Positions 1 through 7,702 of a stretch of 64,000 bases of DNA are shown here, piece by piece. The number at the start of each line of letters is the position of its first letter. Position 1 is the stretch's first letter. The notes under the pieces were generated by a model. The model saw only the letters and a list, made by a program, of their open reading frames with translations, was not told the origin of the DNA and did not search any database. The position numbers and the translations under genes are program-made. Source of the stretch: Brachybacterium ginsengisoli (GTDB lineage: Bacteria > Actinomycetota > Actinomycetes > Actinomycetales > Dermabacteraceae). The stretch lies in NCBI RefSeq assembly GCF_002407065.1, contig NZ_CP023564.1:1426001-1490000 (forward strand), written 5' to 3'.

Positions 1-1
1 A

Positions 2-1366
2 GCCGAGGCGTATCTCGACGCCGGCGAGATCCCGCAGAGCGGCGAGGGACGCGCCGAGGGCATCGACACGCTCGAGGACTACGTGGCAGCTCTCCAGGGC
101 CTCGTCCCCCTGCCCGCCGGGCGCTCCGTCAAGGTCGTCGTCGACGCGGGCAACGGCATGGCCGGGCGCACCGCGCCCGCGGTCCTGGGGACGCTCGACC
201 AGGTGGAGCTCATCGGTCTCCACCTCGAGCTCGACGGCAGCTTCCCCCACCATCCTGCCGATCCGCTGCGGCCGGAGAACCTGCGCGACCTGCAGGAGGC
301 GGTGATCCGGGAGGGGGCCGACCTCGGTCTCGCCTTCGACGGGGACGCCGATCGCTGCGTGGTCCTGGACGAGCACGGGACCCCGGTGCCGCCCTCGGCG
401 ATCACCGCCCTCATCGCTCAGCGGGAGATCGCGCGTGCCCGCGCGGGCGGGCAGGACCGACCGGCCGTGGTCGCGAACCTGGTCTCCTCCCGTCACGTCG
501 CCGAGGCGGTCCAGGAGGCGGGCGGCGAGCACGTGCGCACCCCCGTCGGTCACACGCTGATCAAGACGATCATGGCCGAGCACGGTGCGGTCTTCGGCGG
601 GGAGCACTCCGCGCACTACTACTTCCGCGACTTCTACTTCGCCGACTCGGGCATGCTCGCCGCCCTGCACGTGCTGACCGCGCTGGTCGAGACCGACGGC
701 ACGGCCTCCGAGCTGGTCTCGGCCCACTCCCCGTACGTGGCCAGCGGGGAGATCAACTCCCGCGTGGCCGACGCGCCCGCGGCCCGGGAACGGGTGCGCG
801 CGCACGTCGTCGCTTGGCCCGGGGTGAGCACCGATGATCTCGACGGCCTCACCGTCGAGCACTGGGGTGAGGAGCTCCCGGCCGAGGAGCGGTGGTGGTT
901 CTCGCTGCGCTCCTCGAACACCGAGCCGCTGCTGCGCCTGAACGTCGAGGCTGTGGAGGAGGCGACCATGGTCCGGATCCGGGACGAGGTGCTCGCGATC
1001 GCGACGGCCGACGCGACGGGGATGCCTGCTGCGGGCGACGGCGCTGACGACGCGGCCGACGGAGCCTCGGCGGTTCCGCTCGGGAACCCGGATGACACGA
1101 GGTCGGCTGACGAGACCTCGGCGGCCGTCGGCACAGGATCACCCGCCGGCACGGAGCTGCCCGCCGGCACGGAGCTGCCCGCCGGTGCGAGCGGCGCGGA
1201 CGTCCCCGAGTGGGTGCGGTCCATCCTGCGCTGCCCCGACTGCGGCGGCGAGCTGCGCGATGTGGAGCGTGCCCTGCAGTGCACGAGCTGTGCTCACGTC
1301 CACCCGGTCGAGGGCGGCATCCCGGTGCTGATCGAGGGGCGGAACGAGGCTCCGACGCCGTCCTGA
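2..1366 (+). CDS. manB: Phosphomannomutase/phosphoglucomutase with C-terminal Trm112-like domain (5' partial)
   Basis: The frame is open from the first codon in the window, so the N-terminus and the catalytic-serine loop lie upstream; 454 residues are visible. The alpha-D-phosphohexomutase family interconverts hexose 6-phosphate and 1-phosphate for GDP-mannose or glycan supply. Visible landmarks are the Mg-binding loop FDGDADRC (near nt 335-358), the sugar-recognition loop GGEHSAHYYF (near nt 597-626) and the phosphate-binding loop RSSNTEP (near nt 910-930). After a low-complexity Ala/Asp/Gly/Thr linker the last ~50 residues carry CPDCGGEL and CTSCAHVHP, two CxxC knuckles typical of Trm112-like zinc ribbons. 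In other actinobacteria I would expect that ribbon as a separate small gene, so this looks like a fusion. The mutase call is firm; its sugar preference is not determinable. Confidence 0.9.
   Translation, partial: AEAYLDAGEIPQSGEGRAEGIDTLEDYVAALQGLVPLPAGRSVKVVVDAGNGMAGRTAPAVLGTLDQVELIGLHLELDGSFPHHPADPLRPENLRDLQEAVIREGADLGLAFDGDADRCVVLDEHGTPVPPSAITALIAQREIARARAGGQDRPAVVANLVSSRHVAEAVQEAGGEHVRTPVGHTLIKTIMAEHGAVFGGEHSAHYYFRDFYFADSGMLAALHVLTALVETDGTASELVSAHSPYVASGEINSRVADAPAARERVRAHVVAWPGVSTDDLDGLTVEHWGEELPAEERWWFSLRSSNTEPLLRLNVEAVEEATMVRIRDEVLAIATADATGMPAAGDGADDAADGASAVPLGNPDDTRSADETSAAVGTGSPAGTELPAGTELPAGASGADVPEWVRSILRCPDCGGELRDVERALQCTSCAHVHPVEGGIPVLIEGRNEAPTPS
1142..1189 (+). repeat. 18-bp tandem repeat in the manB linker
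   Basis: Two identical 18-bp units (cccgccggcacggagctg at 1142-1159 and 1160-1177) plus a partial third encode the linker PAGTELPAGTELPAG between the mutase and zinc-ribbon parts. The repeat keeps the frame, so copy-number change would only alter linker length. Confidence 0.85.
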
Positions 1367-1378
1367 GCTCCGGACCGC

Positions 1379-2230
1379 TCAGGCGGTGAACGGCGTGGAG
1401 CGCACCTCGAGGGACAGCTCCCGCTGGCGCTCCTGACGTCGGCGCAGCAGCTGCTCGTCCCGATGCGAGCGCTCGGAGGTCACCGCCGCGAGGAACTCCT
1501 CGGGATCGGTCCCCGGCGGCGGAGCCGGGGCCACGTGCGGCAGGGTGCGGTGCAGCAGATCGCGGGACAGCTGCCGCCGCGACTCGGGGTTGATCGTGGC
1601 GGCCCGGGGCAGGAACGAGCGGATGTCCTGCATGAGGGGGAGCGGGAGCCGGCCGACATCCGCGCTGCGCGCCCAGTCCCGCAGCGACTCCGGCACCTCG
1701 ACACGCTGCGGGGTCATGCTGCGCATGCGCTCCTGGATCACCATCGTGCCGGCCAGGAGATCACCCACCCTCCGGGATCGGCGATCGATCACCGAGCAGG
1801 TCAGCGCGACCGCCCCGGAGGTGGACCAGATCTCGAACATCGCCATCACCGCGCGGAGCAGGCTCTGGCGCACGTGCACCGGGCCGCCGTCGTCACGCAC
1901 CACGCGCGTGCCCATCGCCAGGCGACCCACCGAGCGCCCGCCCAGCAGCAGCTCGCACAGCACGGGATAGCCCACGTAGGTGAGAACGGACATCAGCACG
2001 ACCCCGGCGGCGAGGTATCCGTCGTCCAGGTCCATGCGCGCCGCGGCCCAGACCAGGCCGATCGAGCCGCCGACGAGCAGGGCCAGCTGGAGCACTCCGT
2101 CGATCGCCGCGGAGATCATGCGGACCGCGAAGGACGCCGGGCGCAGATCGAGCACGACCGCGTCGCCGGTGACCAGGGCATCGTCGGCTCGTGGGGAGGA
2201 GACCGCTGCTGCCGCGCCGAGAGATGCCAT
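1379..2230 (-). CDS. RDD family membrane protein
   Basis: This 283-residue protein has an N-terminal RDD-type module. The motif region PASFAVRMISAAIDG precedes the first hydrophobic helix, then come helices around LALLVGGSIGLVW and GVVLMSVLTYVGYPVL, and the family loop GGRSVGRLAMGTRVV is followed by a third hydrophobic stretch and RRSRRVGDLLAGTMV. The C-terminal ~110 residues are soluble, charged and arginine-rich. RDD proteins are poorly defined integral membrane proteins; some are linked to ion transport. It is divergent from the SpoIIM-like gene, a pairing seen beside DUF58/MoxR clusters in actinobacteria. It reads towards manB with a 12-nt gap between the two stop codons. Confidence 0.85.
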   Translation of the reverse strand: MASLGAAAAVSSPRADDALVTGDAVVLDLRPASFAVRMISAAIDGVLQLALLVGGSIGLVWAAARMDLDDGYLAAGVVLMSVLTYVGYPVLCELLLGGRSVGRLAMGTRVVRDDGGPVHVRQSLLRAVMAMFEIWSTSGAVALTCSVIDRRSRRVGDLLAGTMVIQERMRSMTPQRVEVPESLRDWARSADVGRLPLPLMQDIRSFLPRAATINPESRRQLSRDLLHRTLPHVAPAPPPGTDPEEFLAAVTSERSHRDEQLLRRRQERQRELSLEVRSTPFTA

Positions 2231-2334
2231 GGGCCCATCCTGACACCGCGGTCGGTTCCGCGTCAGTGCCGACCGTCGGCTTCCGACGCCCTGGCGTCCG
2301 ACTTTCGTCGGCGGTCCGCGGCGAGGCGGGAGCC

Positions 2335-2340
2335 TAGTCT
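2335..2340 (+). promoter_or_regulatory. -10-like hexamer before the SpoIIM-like gene
   Basis: TAGTCT lies 6 nt before the GTG at 2347 and there is no Shine-Dalgarno. This fits a leaderless promoter; the -35 is not obvious. Confidence 0.45.
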
Positions 2341-2346
2341 GGCGTG

Positions 2347-3342
2347 GTGGACACCGACGCCTTCATCGCCGTGCACCGACCGCAGTGGGAGCGGCTCCAG
2401 CAGCTGACGCGGAGCCGCGCTCTCGACGCGGCCGGCATCGATGAGCTGCTCTCCCTGTACCAGGAGACCTCGACCCATCTGTCCACCGTCCGATCCACCA
2501 ACCCGGACCCGGCGCTGATCTCGCGCCTCTCCCTGCTCGTGCACCGCGCCCGGCTGCGGATCACCGGGGCCCGGATCCCGCTGTGGAAGCACGCCCGGAA
2601 CTTCTTCTGGGAGGACCTGCCCTCCACCCTGTACGAGGCCCGATGGACGGTGGCGCTGTCCGCCGGACTCTTCCTGCTGGCGGCCGTGGTCAGCGGTCTG
2701 TACTTCGGCCTGGACTCCACGGCGCGGGCGATGGTGGTCCCCGAGGCGGATCAGCGCAAGCTCGTCGAGCAGGACTTCGTGAGCTACTACTTCCAGGGCG
2801 AGGCCTCGGGCTTCGCCGCCCAGGTGTGGACGAACAACGCCTGGATCACGGTCCAGGCCGTCGTGTTCGGCGTCACCGGGTTCTGGCCGGTGGTGATGCT
2901 GCTGCAGAACGGACTGAACGTGGGGCTGTCCGCCGGGGTGATGGGTGCCCATGGCGGGCTGGGCACCTTCTTCGTGTACATCCTCCCGCACGGTCTGCTG
3001 GAGATCACCTCGGTGCTGGTCGGCGCCGGGGCCGGGCTCCGCACCTTCTGGGCCTGGGTGAGACCCGGGCAGATGCCACGGCTGTGGGCGCTCTCCCACG
3101 CGGCGAGGGCCCTGGTCACGGTCGCGATCGGGCTCGTGCCGGTGCTGCTGGTCTCGGGATTCATCGAGGGCTTCGTGACGCCGAGCTCGCTGCCGCCCGC
3201 GCTGCGGATCGCCATCGGCGCGGCGGCGTGGATCGCCTTCCTGGTGTTCATGCTGGGTCGCGGCCGTCAGGTCCATCGCGCCGGCGTGACCGGCGACCTC
3301 TCCGAGGAGCTGGTCGGCGCCCGCGTGGCGACCGCCGGCTGA
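2347..3342 (+). CDS. Stage II sporulation protein M-like integral membrane protein
   Basis: This 331-residue protein has a soluble N-terminal helical region (about residues 1-95) and then at least five hydrophobic segments, including VALSAGLFLLAAVVSG, a segment around VVMLLQNGLNVGLSAG, TFFVYILPHGLLEI and the final AAWIAFLVFMLG. The ILPHGLLEI segment is characteristic of the SpoIIM/DUF95 family. Non-sporulating actinobacteria commonly carry it next to RDD, DUF58 and MoxR genes, where its function is unknown. The start is one of two adjacent GTG codons (2344, 2347). I chose 2347 because a TAGTCT hexamer at 2335-2340 sits 6 nt before it, the spacing repeated at other leaderless starts here. Confidence 0.82.
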   Translation: MDTDAFIAVHRPQWERLQQLTRSRALDAAGIDELLSLYQETSTHLSTVRSTNPDPALISRLSLLVHRARLRITGARIPLWKHARNFFWEDLPSTLYEARWTVALSAGLFLLAAVVSGLYFGLDSTARAMVVPEADQRKLVEQDFVSYYFQGEASGFAAQVWTNNAWITVQAVVFGVTGFWPVVMLLQNGLNVGLSAGVMGAHGGLGTFFVYILPHGLLEITSVLVGAGAGLRTFWAWVRPGQMPRLWALSHAARALVTVAIGLVPVLLVSGFIEGFVTPSSLPPALRIAIGAAAWIAFLVFMLGRGRQVHRAGVTGDLSEELVGARVATAG

Positions 3343-3436
3343 CCGGCGCCGCGGCGCAGGGTCGGCCGATCGTGGTCGGTCCGTCTCGGCACGGCGAGCC
3401 TGTCGGGGCCGACCCGTCCGTCGGCTGCAGTCGGCC

Positions 3437-3508
3437 TGGTCGGGTACTGGCGCCACGGCAACGAGTATGCCGATATCGCCGCAGTCATCGCTCCTGCGCC
3501 AGCAGACG
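3437..3508. repeat. 72-bp dispersed repeat, copy A
   Basis: This stretch aligns without gaps to 5104-5175 with 63 of 72 bases identical by eye, including the shared cores gtatgccgatatc and ccgcagtcatcgc. It lies in the 241-nt spacer between the SpoIIM-like and phosphotransferase genes. The matching copy is downstream of the next two genes in the same orientation, so the pair brackets them. Confidence 0.8.
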
Positions 3509-3584
3509 TCCATGACGCCACGAGCACCCGCCCTGCGAGGCCTGATCGGACGGCCGCGCCGTGCTGGGCGGTCATACTGGGCTT

Positions 3585-4439
3585 GTGACGAGCACTCTGA
3601 GCGGGTTGCCCCGACACGTGCTTCCCGCCCTGCAGGAGCTGTGGTCGGACTTGCCCTGGCACCGAGCGCGGGAAGCACATGGTGCCTTCCACCATGTGCT
3701 GCTGCTGCCTCCGGTCGCAGCGCTGCGGATCCGTACGGGCACCGCGCACGTCTCCGCGATCGACCGTGAGCACTCGGTCGCAGCGGCGCTGTCCGCGGCA
3801 CGCCTGCGGGTCCCGCGTCCGATCCGGGAGCCCGTGCACGCCACCGGTTGGTCGGCGATGGCTGTCGAGTTCGTGCCCGGGGCCGGTCGCGAGGCACGCA
3901 CCTGGGAGGAGGACAGGTCCGGCCTCCTCGCGATGCTGGAGAGCCTCGCCGACGCCGGGAGGAGCCATCCTGAGCTCGAGGAGTCGCTCCCGGCGGCGCG
4001 GGCGTGGTGCGGCGGCGAGGAGTGGCCCGATCTCGTGGACGAGCTGACCGGACCGGATGCCACCGTGCGGGCCGCCGCACGCCGCCGCGTGGATGCCGTC
4101 CTGGAGGTGGAGGCCACGGCGGAGCGCTCGCCGATCCACGGCGACCTCGGCTGGCACAACATCCTGGAGGAGCCCACCCGCGGGCCGATGCTGATCGATG
4201 TCGACCATGCGGCCTGGGCGGATCCGGCGATGGACATCGCTCCGCTGCTCGCCGTCTATGGCCGCCGGGCGATGTCCGCGGACATCCCCGACCGGACTCT
4301 GGATCGGGCCGCAGCGCATCGACGGGTCCTCTCGCTGCAGGTGGCCGTCGCAGCAGAACTCCGAGGTGACGTGAGGCTGCGGGATCATGCACTGCAGAAC
4401 TTCGCCCGGAGGATCCGGAGCAGGGACCCGCAGTGGTGA
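3585..4439 (+). CDS. Aminoglycoside phosphotransferase-family (APH/kinase-fold) protein
   Basis: This 284-residue protein has the APH-family catalytic motif HGDLGWHN (Brenner-type HxDxxxxN) followed by LIDVDHAAWADPAMD, which supplies the metal-binding aspartates. The N-lobe is short, with no obvious glycine-rich loop. The family phosphorylates small molecules such as aminoglycosides, choline, homoserine or fructosamine; nothing here fixes the substrate. The GTG at 3585 was chosen because CATACT at 3573-3578 lies 6 nt upstream; an in-frame GTG at 3561 is the alternative. It is followed after 35 nt by a methyltransferase reading frame, and the pair is bracketed by a 72-bp direct repeat, suggesting a small acquired cassette. 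Confidence 0.8.
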   Translation: MTSTLSGLPRHVLPALQELWSDLPWHRAREAHGAFHHVLLLPPVAALRIRTGTAHVSAIDREHSVAAALSAARLRVPRPIREPVHATGWSAMAVEFVPGAGREARTWEEDRSGLLAMLESLADAGRSHPELEESLPAARAWCGGEEWPDLVDELTGPDATVRAAARRRVDAVLEVEATAERSPIHGDLGWHNILEEPTRGPMLIDVDHAAWADPAMDIAPLLAVYGRRAMSADIPDRTLDRAAAHRRVLSLQVAVAAELRGDVRLRDHALQNFARRIRSRDPQW

Positions 4440-4474
4440 CCTCCGCCAGCGGTCCCCCGGGGGAGAATGGTGCC

Positions 4475-5073
4475 ATGCAGAGCCGCAGCGAGGAACGGGA
4501 CTTCTCCGGATACAACGCCGCACAGGAGGCCCGGCCCGTCCGGCCGCTCGCGGTCGCCGCTGTCGAGGCGCTGGATCTCGGGCCCGCGCGAACCGCGCGC
4601 ACGGCGATCGAGCTCGGCTGCGGGCGGGGCATCGAGGCACGTTTCCTCGCCGAGAACGAGTTCGCGGTGCACACCTACGATGCCGATCGCAGCGTCGAGC
4701 AGCTCCTCGTGGAGCTGGGACAGGTCCTGCCTATCACCCACTCGACCATCGACCTCGCGCAGATCACCGCTCTGCCCTCTGCGGATCTGGTGCTCTCCTG
4801 CGCGACGCTTCCCTTCGTGCGCCGGGAGGCGTTCCCGACGCTCTGGAGCATCATCCGGGAGTCGCTGCGCCCGGGCGGGGTCCTCGCCGTGGATCTCTTC
4901 GGGATCGTGACGGCTGGGCGGCGACCGACGGCACCTTCCTCACCCGGAACGAGGTGGAGGAGCTCCTGCACGGGCTCGAGGTGGTCGATCTGGTCGAGGA
5001 GGAGCGGGAGGGCAGGTCCTTCGGCGGGGCCAAGCACTGGCACACCTACCGCGTCGTCGCCCGGAGCAGCTGA
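4475..5073 (+). pseudogene. Class I SAM-dependent methyltransferase, frameshifted
   Basis: The ATG at 4475 has a good purine-rich ribosome site (gggggaga) 8 nt upstream. The first frame encodes a Rossmann methyltransferase: motif I AIELGCGRGIEARFL, the acidic end of beta-2 (VHTYDAD), then a motif-IV-like segment DLVLSCATLPF and RPGGVLAVDLFG. At about 4901-4903 the reading frame is lost. The expected continuation (RDGWAATDGTFLTRNEV to KHWHTYRVVARSS, stop at 5071-5073) is present one frame back. Adding one G to the GGG run at 4901-4903 would restore an intact protein of about 199 residues reading LFGDRDGW. Either this is a recent single-base deletion or a sequencing/assembly error in a G run. 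Substrate unknown; it resembles TehB-like small methyltransferases. Confidence 0.8.
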
Positions 5074-5103
5074 GGCCGCCGCCGCATCGCGTCCGGCTCG
5101 CCG

Positions 5104-5175
5104 TGGTCGGGTACGGGCGCCACCGCGAGGGGTATGCCGATATCTCCGCAGTCATCGCCCAGGCGCCAGCAGACG
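5104..5175. repeat. 72-bp dispersed repeat, copy B
   Basis: Direct-orientation partner of 3437-3508 (63/72 identical). Its last four bases merge with the first unit of the 32-bp tandem array that follows. Together with copy A it brackets the phosphotransferase/methyltransferase pair. Confidence 0.8.
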
Positions 5176-5299
5176 ACCAATGCGGCGGCCGGCCCGAGCG
5201 GCCGACGACCAGTGCAGCGATCGGCCCGATCAGCTGACGACCAGTGCAGCGGCTGCCCCGAGCAGCCGACGACCAATGCGGCGGCCGCCCCGCGCTCGC
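5172..5299. repeat. 32-bp tandem repeat, four units
   Basis: The unit begins gacgacca[ag]tgc[ag]gcg and starts at 5172, 5204, 5236 and 5268, exactly 32 bp apart. Units 1 and 4 are closest to each other. Each unit contains a GC-rich hyphenated dyad around cggcccgag. There are no unique spacers, so it is not a CRISPR array. It occupies most of the intergenic space between the broken methyltransferase and the 3' end of the DUF58 gene. Confidence 0.85.
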
Positions 5300-5364
5300 C
5301 GTCCCGAGCGCGGCGCGGGAGGGGTCGCAGGACGGCGTCGGACCGGCGACGTCCGGCGACGGCG

Positions 5365-6663
5365 TCACAGCCGGCCGGCCGCCTTGAGCGCGAGGTAGGC
5401 GTCGGCGAGAGCCTGGGGAGCCCGCTCGGGCGGGGCATCGACCACATGGGCGCCGACGCGCTCGAGCGCGTGGGAGACCCCCGCGCGTTCGGTGCGGGCC
5501 TGCTCGGCGGCGGCCGCCGTGTACACCGAGTCCAGATCGCCCCGACCGGAGGCGAGCTCGTCGAGAGCAGGATCGGAGACCGAGGCGACCACCAGCGGAT
5601 GATCCCTGGCCAGCCGTGCGGCCACCGGCAGCAGCCCTCCGTGGATCACCGGCTCCTCGACCGGGGTGATCAGCACGACGAGGGAGCCGCGTCGGGTGCG
5701 CTCGGTGATCGTGCTCGCGGCGAGCTCCCAGTCGGTCTCCACCAGGGCGGGGTCCACCGCGGCGGTCGCGGCGACCATGTCGTGCAGCACCTTGGTGCGG
5801 GTCGAGCCGAGCACCGAGACGTGGGGGATGCGATCCACGCACACCAGGTCCACGCGGTCCCCGGCCTGTCCGGCCAGGGCGGTCAGCAGCAGCGCCGCGT
5901 CGAAGGCGGCATCCAGCCGGGTGGCCTCCCCGAGCCGGCCGGCGGAGGTGCGGGAGGTGTCCACGACGATCAGCACGTGGCGGTCCCGCTCGGGCCGCCA
6001 GGTGCGCACCACGACGCTGCGCCGCCGGGCGGTGGCGCGCCAGTCGATCGAGCGCACGTCGTCGCCGTCGACGAAGTCCCGCAGGGAGTCGAACTCGGTG
6101 CCCTGTCCCCGCTGGTGGATGGCGGCCAGGCCCTCGATCTCCCGGAGCCGCTGGACGCGGGAAGGGAGGTGTCGGCGGGAGCCGAAGGGATGCAGGGCGA
6201 GGAGCCTGCCCGGGGCGTCGACCGCAGCGGTGCGCCGTGCGAGGCCGAGCGGGCCCCGCGAGGCGACCAGCAGGGCCCGCGAGCGATGCTCTCCGCGCCG
6301 GGTCGGGGTGAAGACCTGGTTCACAGCCCGTCGCTCCTGGGCGGGGAGGCGCAGCGCGGAGCGCTGTGCATCGAGCCCGGCCGTCGGGTTCCAGGCGTCG
6401 CGCACCTCGAGGGAGGCGTTCCGTGAGGTCGGATTGATCAGCAGCAGGCGTCCGGTGACGGTGTTGCCGAGCCGGACCTGCGTGGGGGACTCCCGTCGGA
6501 CGCGCAGGCGGCGCGGGTCCGCGGCCAGCAGCGCATCGGCGAGGACCACCAGGGCCCACACCACGGCCAGGAGCGCCAGCACCCACCACCGGGGCCACAG
6601 CACGATCACCGGCAGCGCGAGCAGCGCCACCAGTGCCGCGCGAGGGGTCAGGGAGATCCGCAT
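5365..6663 (-). CDS. DUF58 domain-containing protein
   Basis: This 432-residue protein has two N-terminal transmembrane helices (about residues 10-45), a beta-rich region, and then the DUF58 core with the family signature GTEFDSLRDFVDGDDVRSIDWRATAR given here in pieces: TEFDSLRDFVDGDD and RSIDWRATAR. A von Willebrand A-like part follows with VVDTSRTSAG, a degenerate MIDAS-type motif. DUF58 proteins are usually encoded next to MoxR AAA ATPases and are thought to work with them in envelope-protein maturation. This is the last gene of the leftward operon starting at 10738, 10 nt after the MoxR gene. Confidence 0.9.
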   Translation of the reverse strand: MRISLTPRAALVALLALPVIVLWPRWWVLALLAVVWALVVLADALLAADPRRLRVRRESPTQVRLGNTVTGRLLLINPTSRNASLEVRDAWNPTAGLDAQRSALRLPAQERRAVNQVFTPTRRGEHRSRALLVASRGPLGLARRTAAVDAPGRLLALHPFGSRRHLPSRVQRLREIEGLAAIHQRGQGTEFDSLRDFVDGDDVRSIDWRATARRRSVVVRTWRPERDRHVLIVVDTSRTSAGRLGEATRLDAAFDAALLLTALAGQAGDRVDLVCVDRIPHVSVLGSTRTKVLHDMVAATAAVDPALVETDWELAASTITERTRRGSLVVLITPVEEPVIHGGLLPVAARLARDHPLVVASVSDPALDELASGRGDLDSVYTAAAAEQARTERAGVSHALERVGAHVVDAPPERAPQALADAYLALKAAGRL

Positions 6664-6673
6664 CGGCGCGTCC

Positions 6674-7702
6674 TCAGCGGGGGACCGGCACGGAGGCGAG
6701 GGTGGCGGCGAGGACGGCCTCGACCTGGGTGCCCTCGAGCTCCGCCTCGGTGGTCAGCCGGACGCGGTGGGAGAGGGTCGAGGGAGCCATCGTCTTGACG
6801 TCGTCGGGGGTGATGAAGTCCCGCCCGGTGAGGTAGGCCCAGGCCCGAGCGGTGCGCAGCAGCGCGATCGCGCCACGGGGCGAGACCCCGAGGGCGAGGC
6901 TGGGGGAGCGGCGGGTCGCCCGGCACACGTCGACGATGTACTGGACCACCGGGTCCTCGGCGACGACGCGGGCCACGTCCTGCTGGGCGCGGTGCAGCGA
7001 GGGGACGTCCACCACGGCGCGCAGACCCGTGGCGGCGAGGTCCGTGGTGTCGAAGCCGTCCGCGTGGCGGCGCAGCACGTCCACCTCCACCTCGCGATCG
7101 GGCAGGGGCATCACCGCCTTGAGCAGGAAGCGGTCCAGCTGCGCCTCGGGAAGCGTGTAAGTGCCGTCGAACTCGATCGGGTTCTGGGTGGCGATCACGA
7201 GGAACGGGTCCGGCAGCGGGCGGCTGGCGCCGTCCACCGTCACCTGACGCTCCTCCATCGCCTCGAGCAGCGCCGACTGGGTCTTCGGGGGCGTGCGGTT
7301 GATCTCGTCAGCCAGCAGGAGGTTGGTGAACACAGGTCCCTCGCGGAAGACGAGGTCGCTGGTGGTGTTGTCGTAGATCAGCGAGCCGGTGATGTCGCCC
7401 GGCATCATGTCGGGGGTGAACTGGACGCGCCGCATGCGCACATCCATGGCGGCGGCCAGGGAGCGCACCAGCAGGGTCTTGGCCACGCCGGGAACGCCCT
7501 CGAGAAGTACATGGCCGCGGCACAGCAGGGCGACGACGAGGCTGGTCACCGCAGCGTCCTGGCCGACGACGCCCTTGTGGATCTCGTCCGAGAGCAGCTG
7601 CAGCCGGCTGCGCGAGTCCTGGTCGAGGTCCGGTCCGGAGGGGGCGGGGGCACCGGTTCCGTGGGCGGGTCCGGGAACGGCGCCGGGGGTGGTGTCGGTC
7701 AT
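6674..7702 (-). CDS. MoxR family AAA+ ATPase
   Basis: This 342-residue ATPase has a Walker A GVPGVAKTLLVRSLA, a Walker B in LLLADEINRTPPKTQSALL, sensor/arginine motifs around ATQNPIEFDGTYTLPEAQLDRF, and a C-terminal lid with SPRGAIALLRTARAWA. These are diagnostic for the MRP subgroup of MoxR. The family is considered a chaperone-like ATPase acting with vWA/DUF58 partners. Its start overlaps the end of the DUF4350 gene by 4 nt, which indicates translational coupling. Confidence 0.93.
   Translation of the reverse strand: MTDTTPGAVPGPAHGTGAPAPSGPDLDQDSRSRLQLLSDEIHKGVVGQDAAVTSLVVALLCRGHVLLEGVPGVAKTLLVRSLAAAMDVRMRRVQFTPDMMPGDITGSLIYDNTTSDLVFREGPVFTNLLLADEINRTPPKTQSALLEAMEERQVTVDGASRPLPDPFLVIATQNPIEFDGTYTLPEAQLDRFLLKAVMPLPDREVEVDVLRRHADGFDTTDLAATGLRAVVDVPSLHRAQQDVARVVAEDPVVQYIVDVCRATRRSPSLALGVSPRGAIALLRTARAWAYLTGRDFITPDDVKTMAPSTLSHRVRLTTEAELEGTQVEAVLAATLASVPVPR

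Noticed and set aside
2263-4674. An 803-codon minus-strand frame across the SpoIIM-like gene, repeat copy A and the phosphotransferase gene
   Set aside because: It crosses two well-supported sense genes and an intergenic repeat; its residues are low-complexity Arg/Pro/Ala.
5172-5299. CRISPR array
   Set aside because: The repeats abut with no unique spacers, and there are no cas genes in the window.
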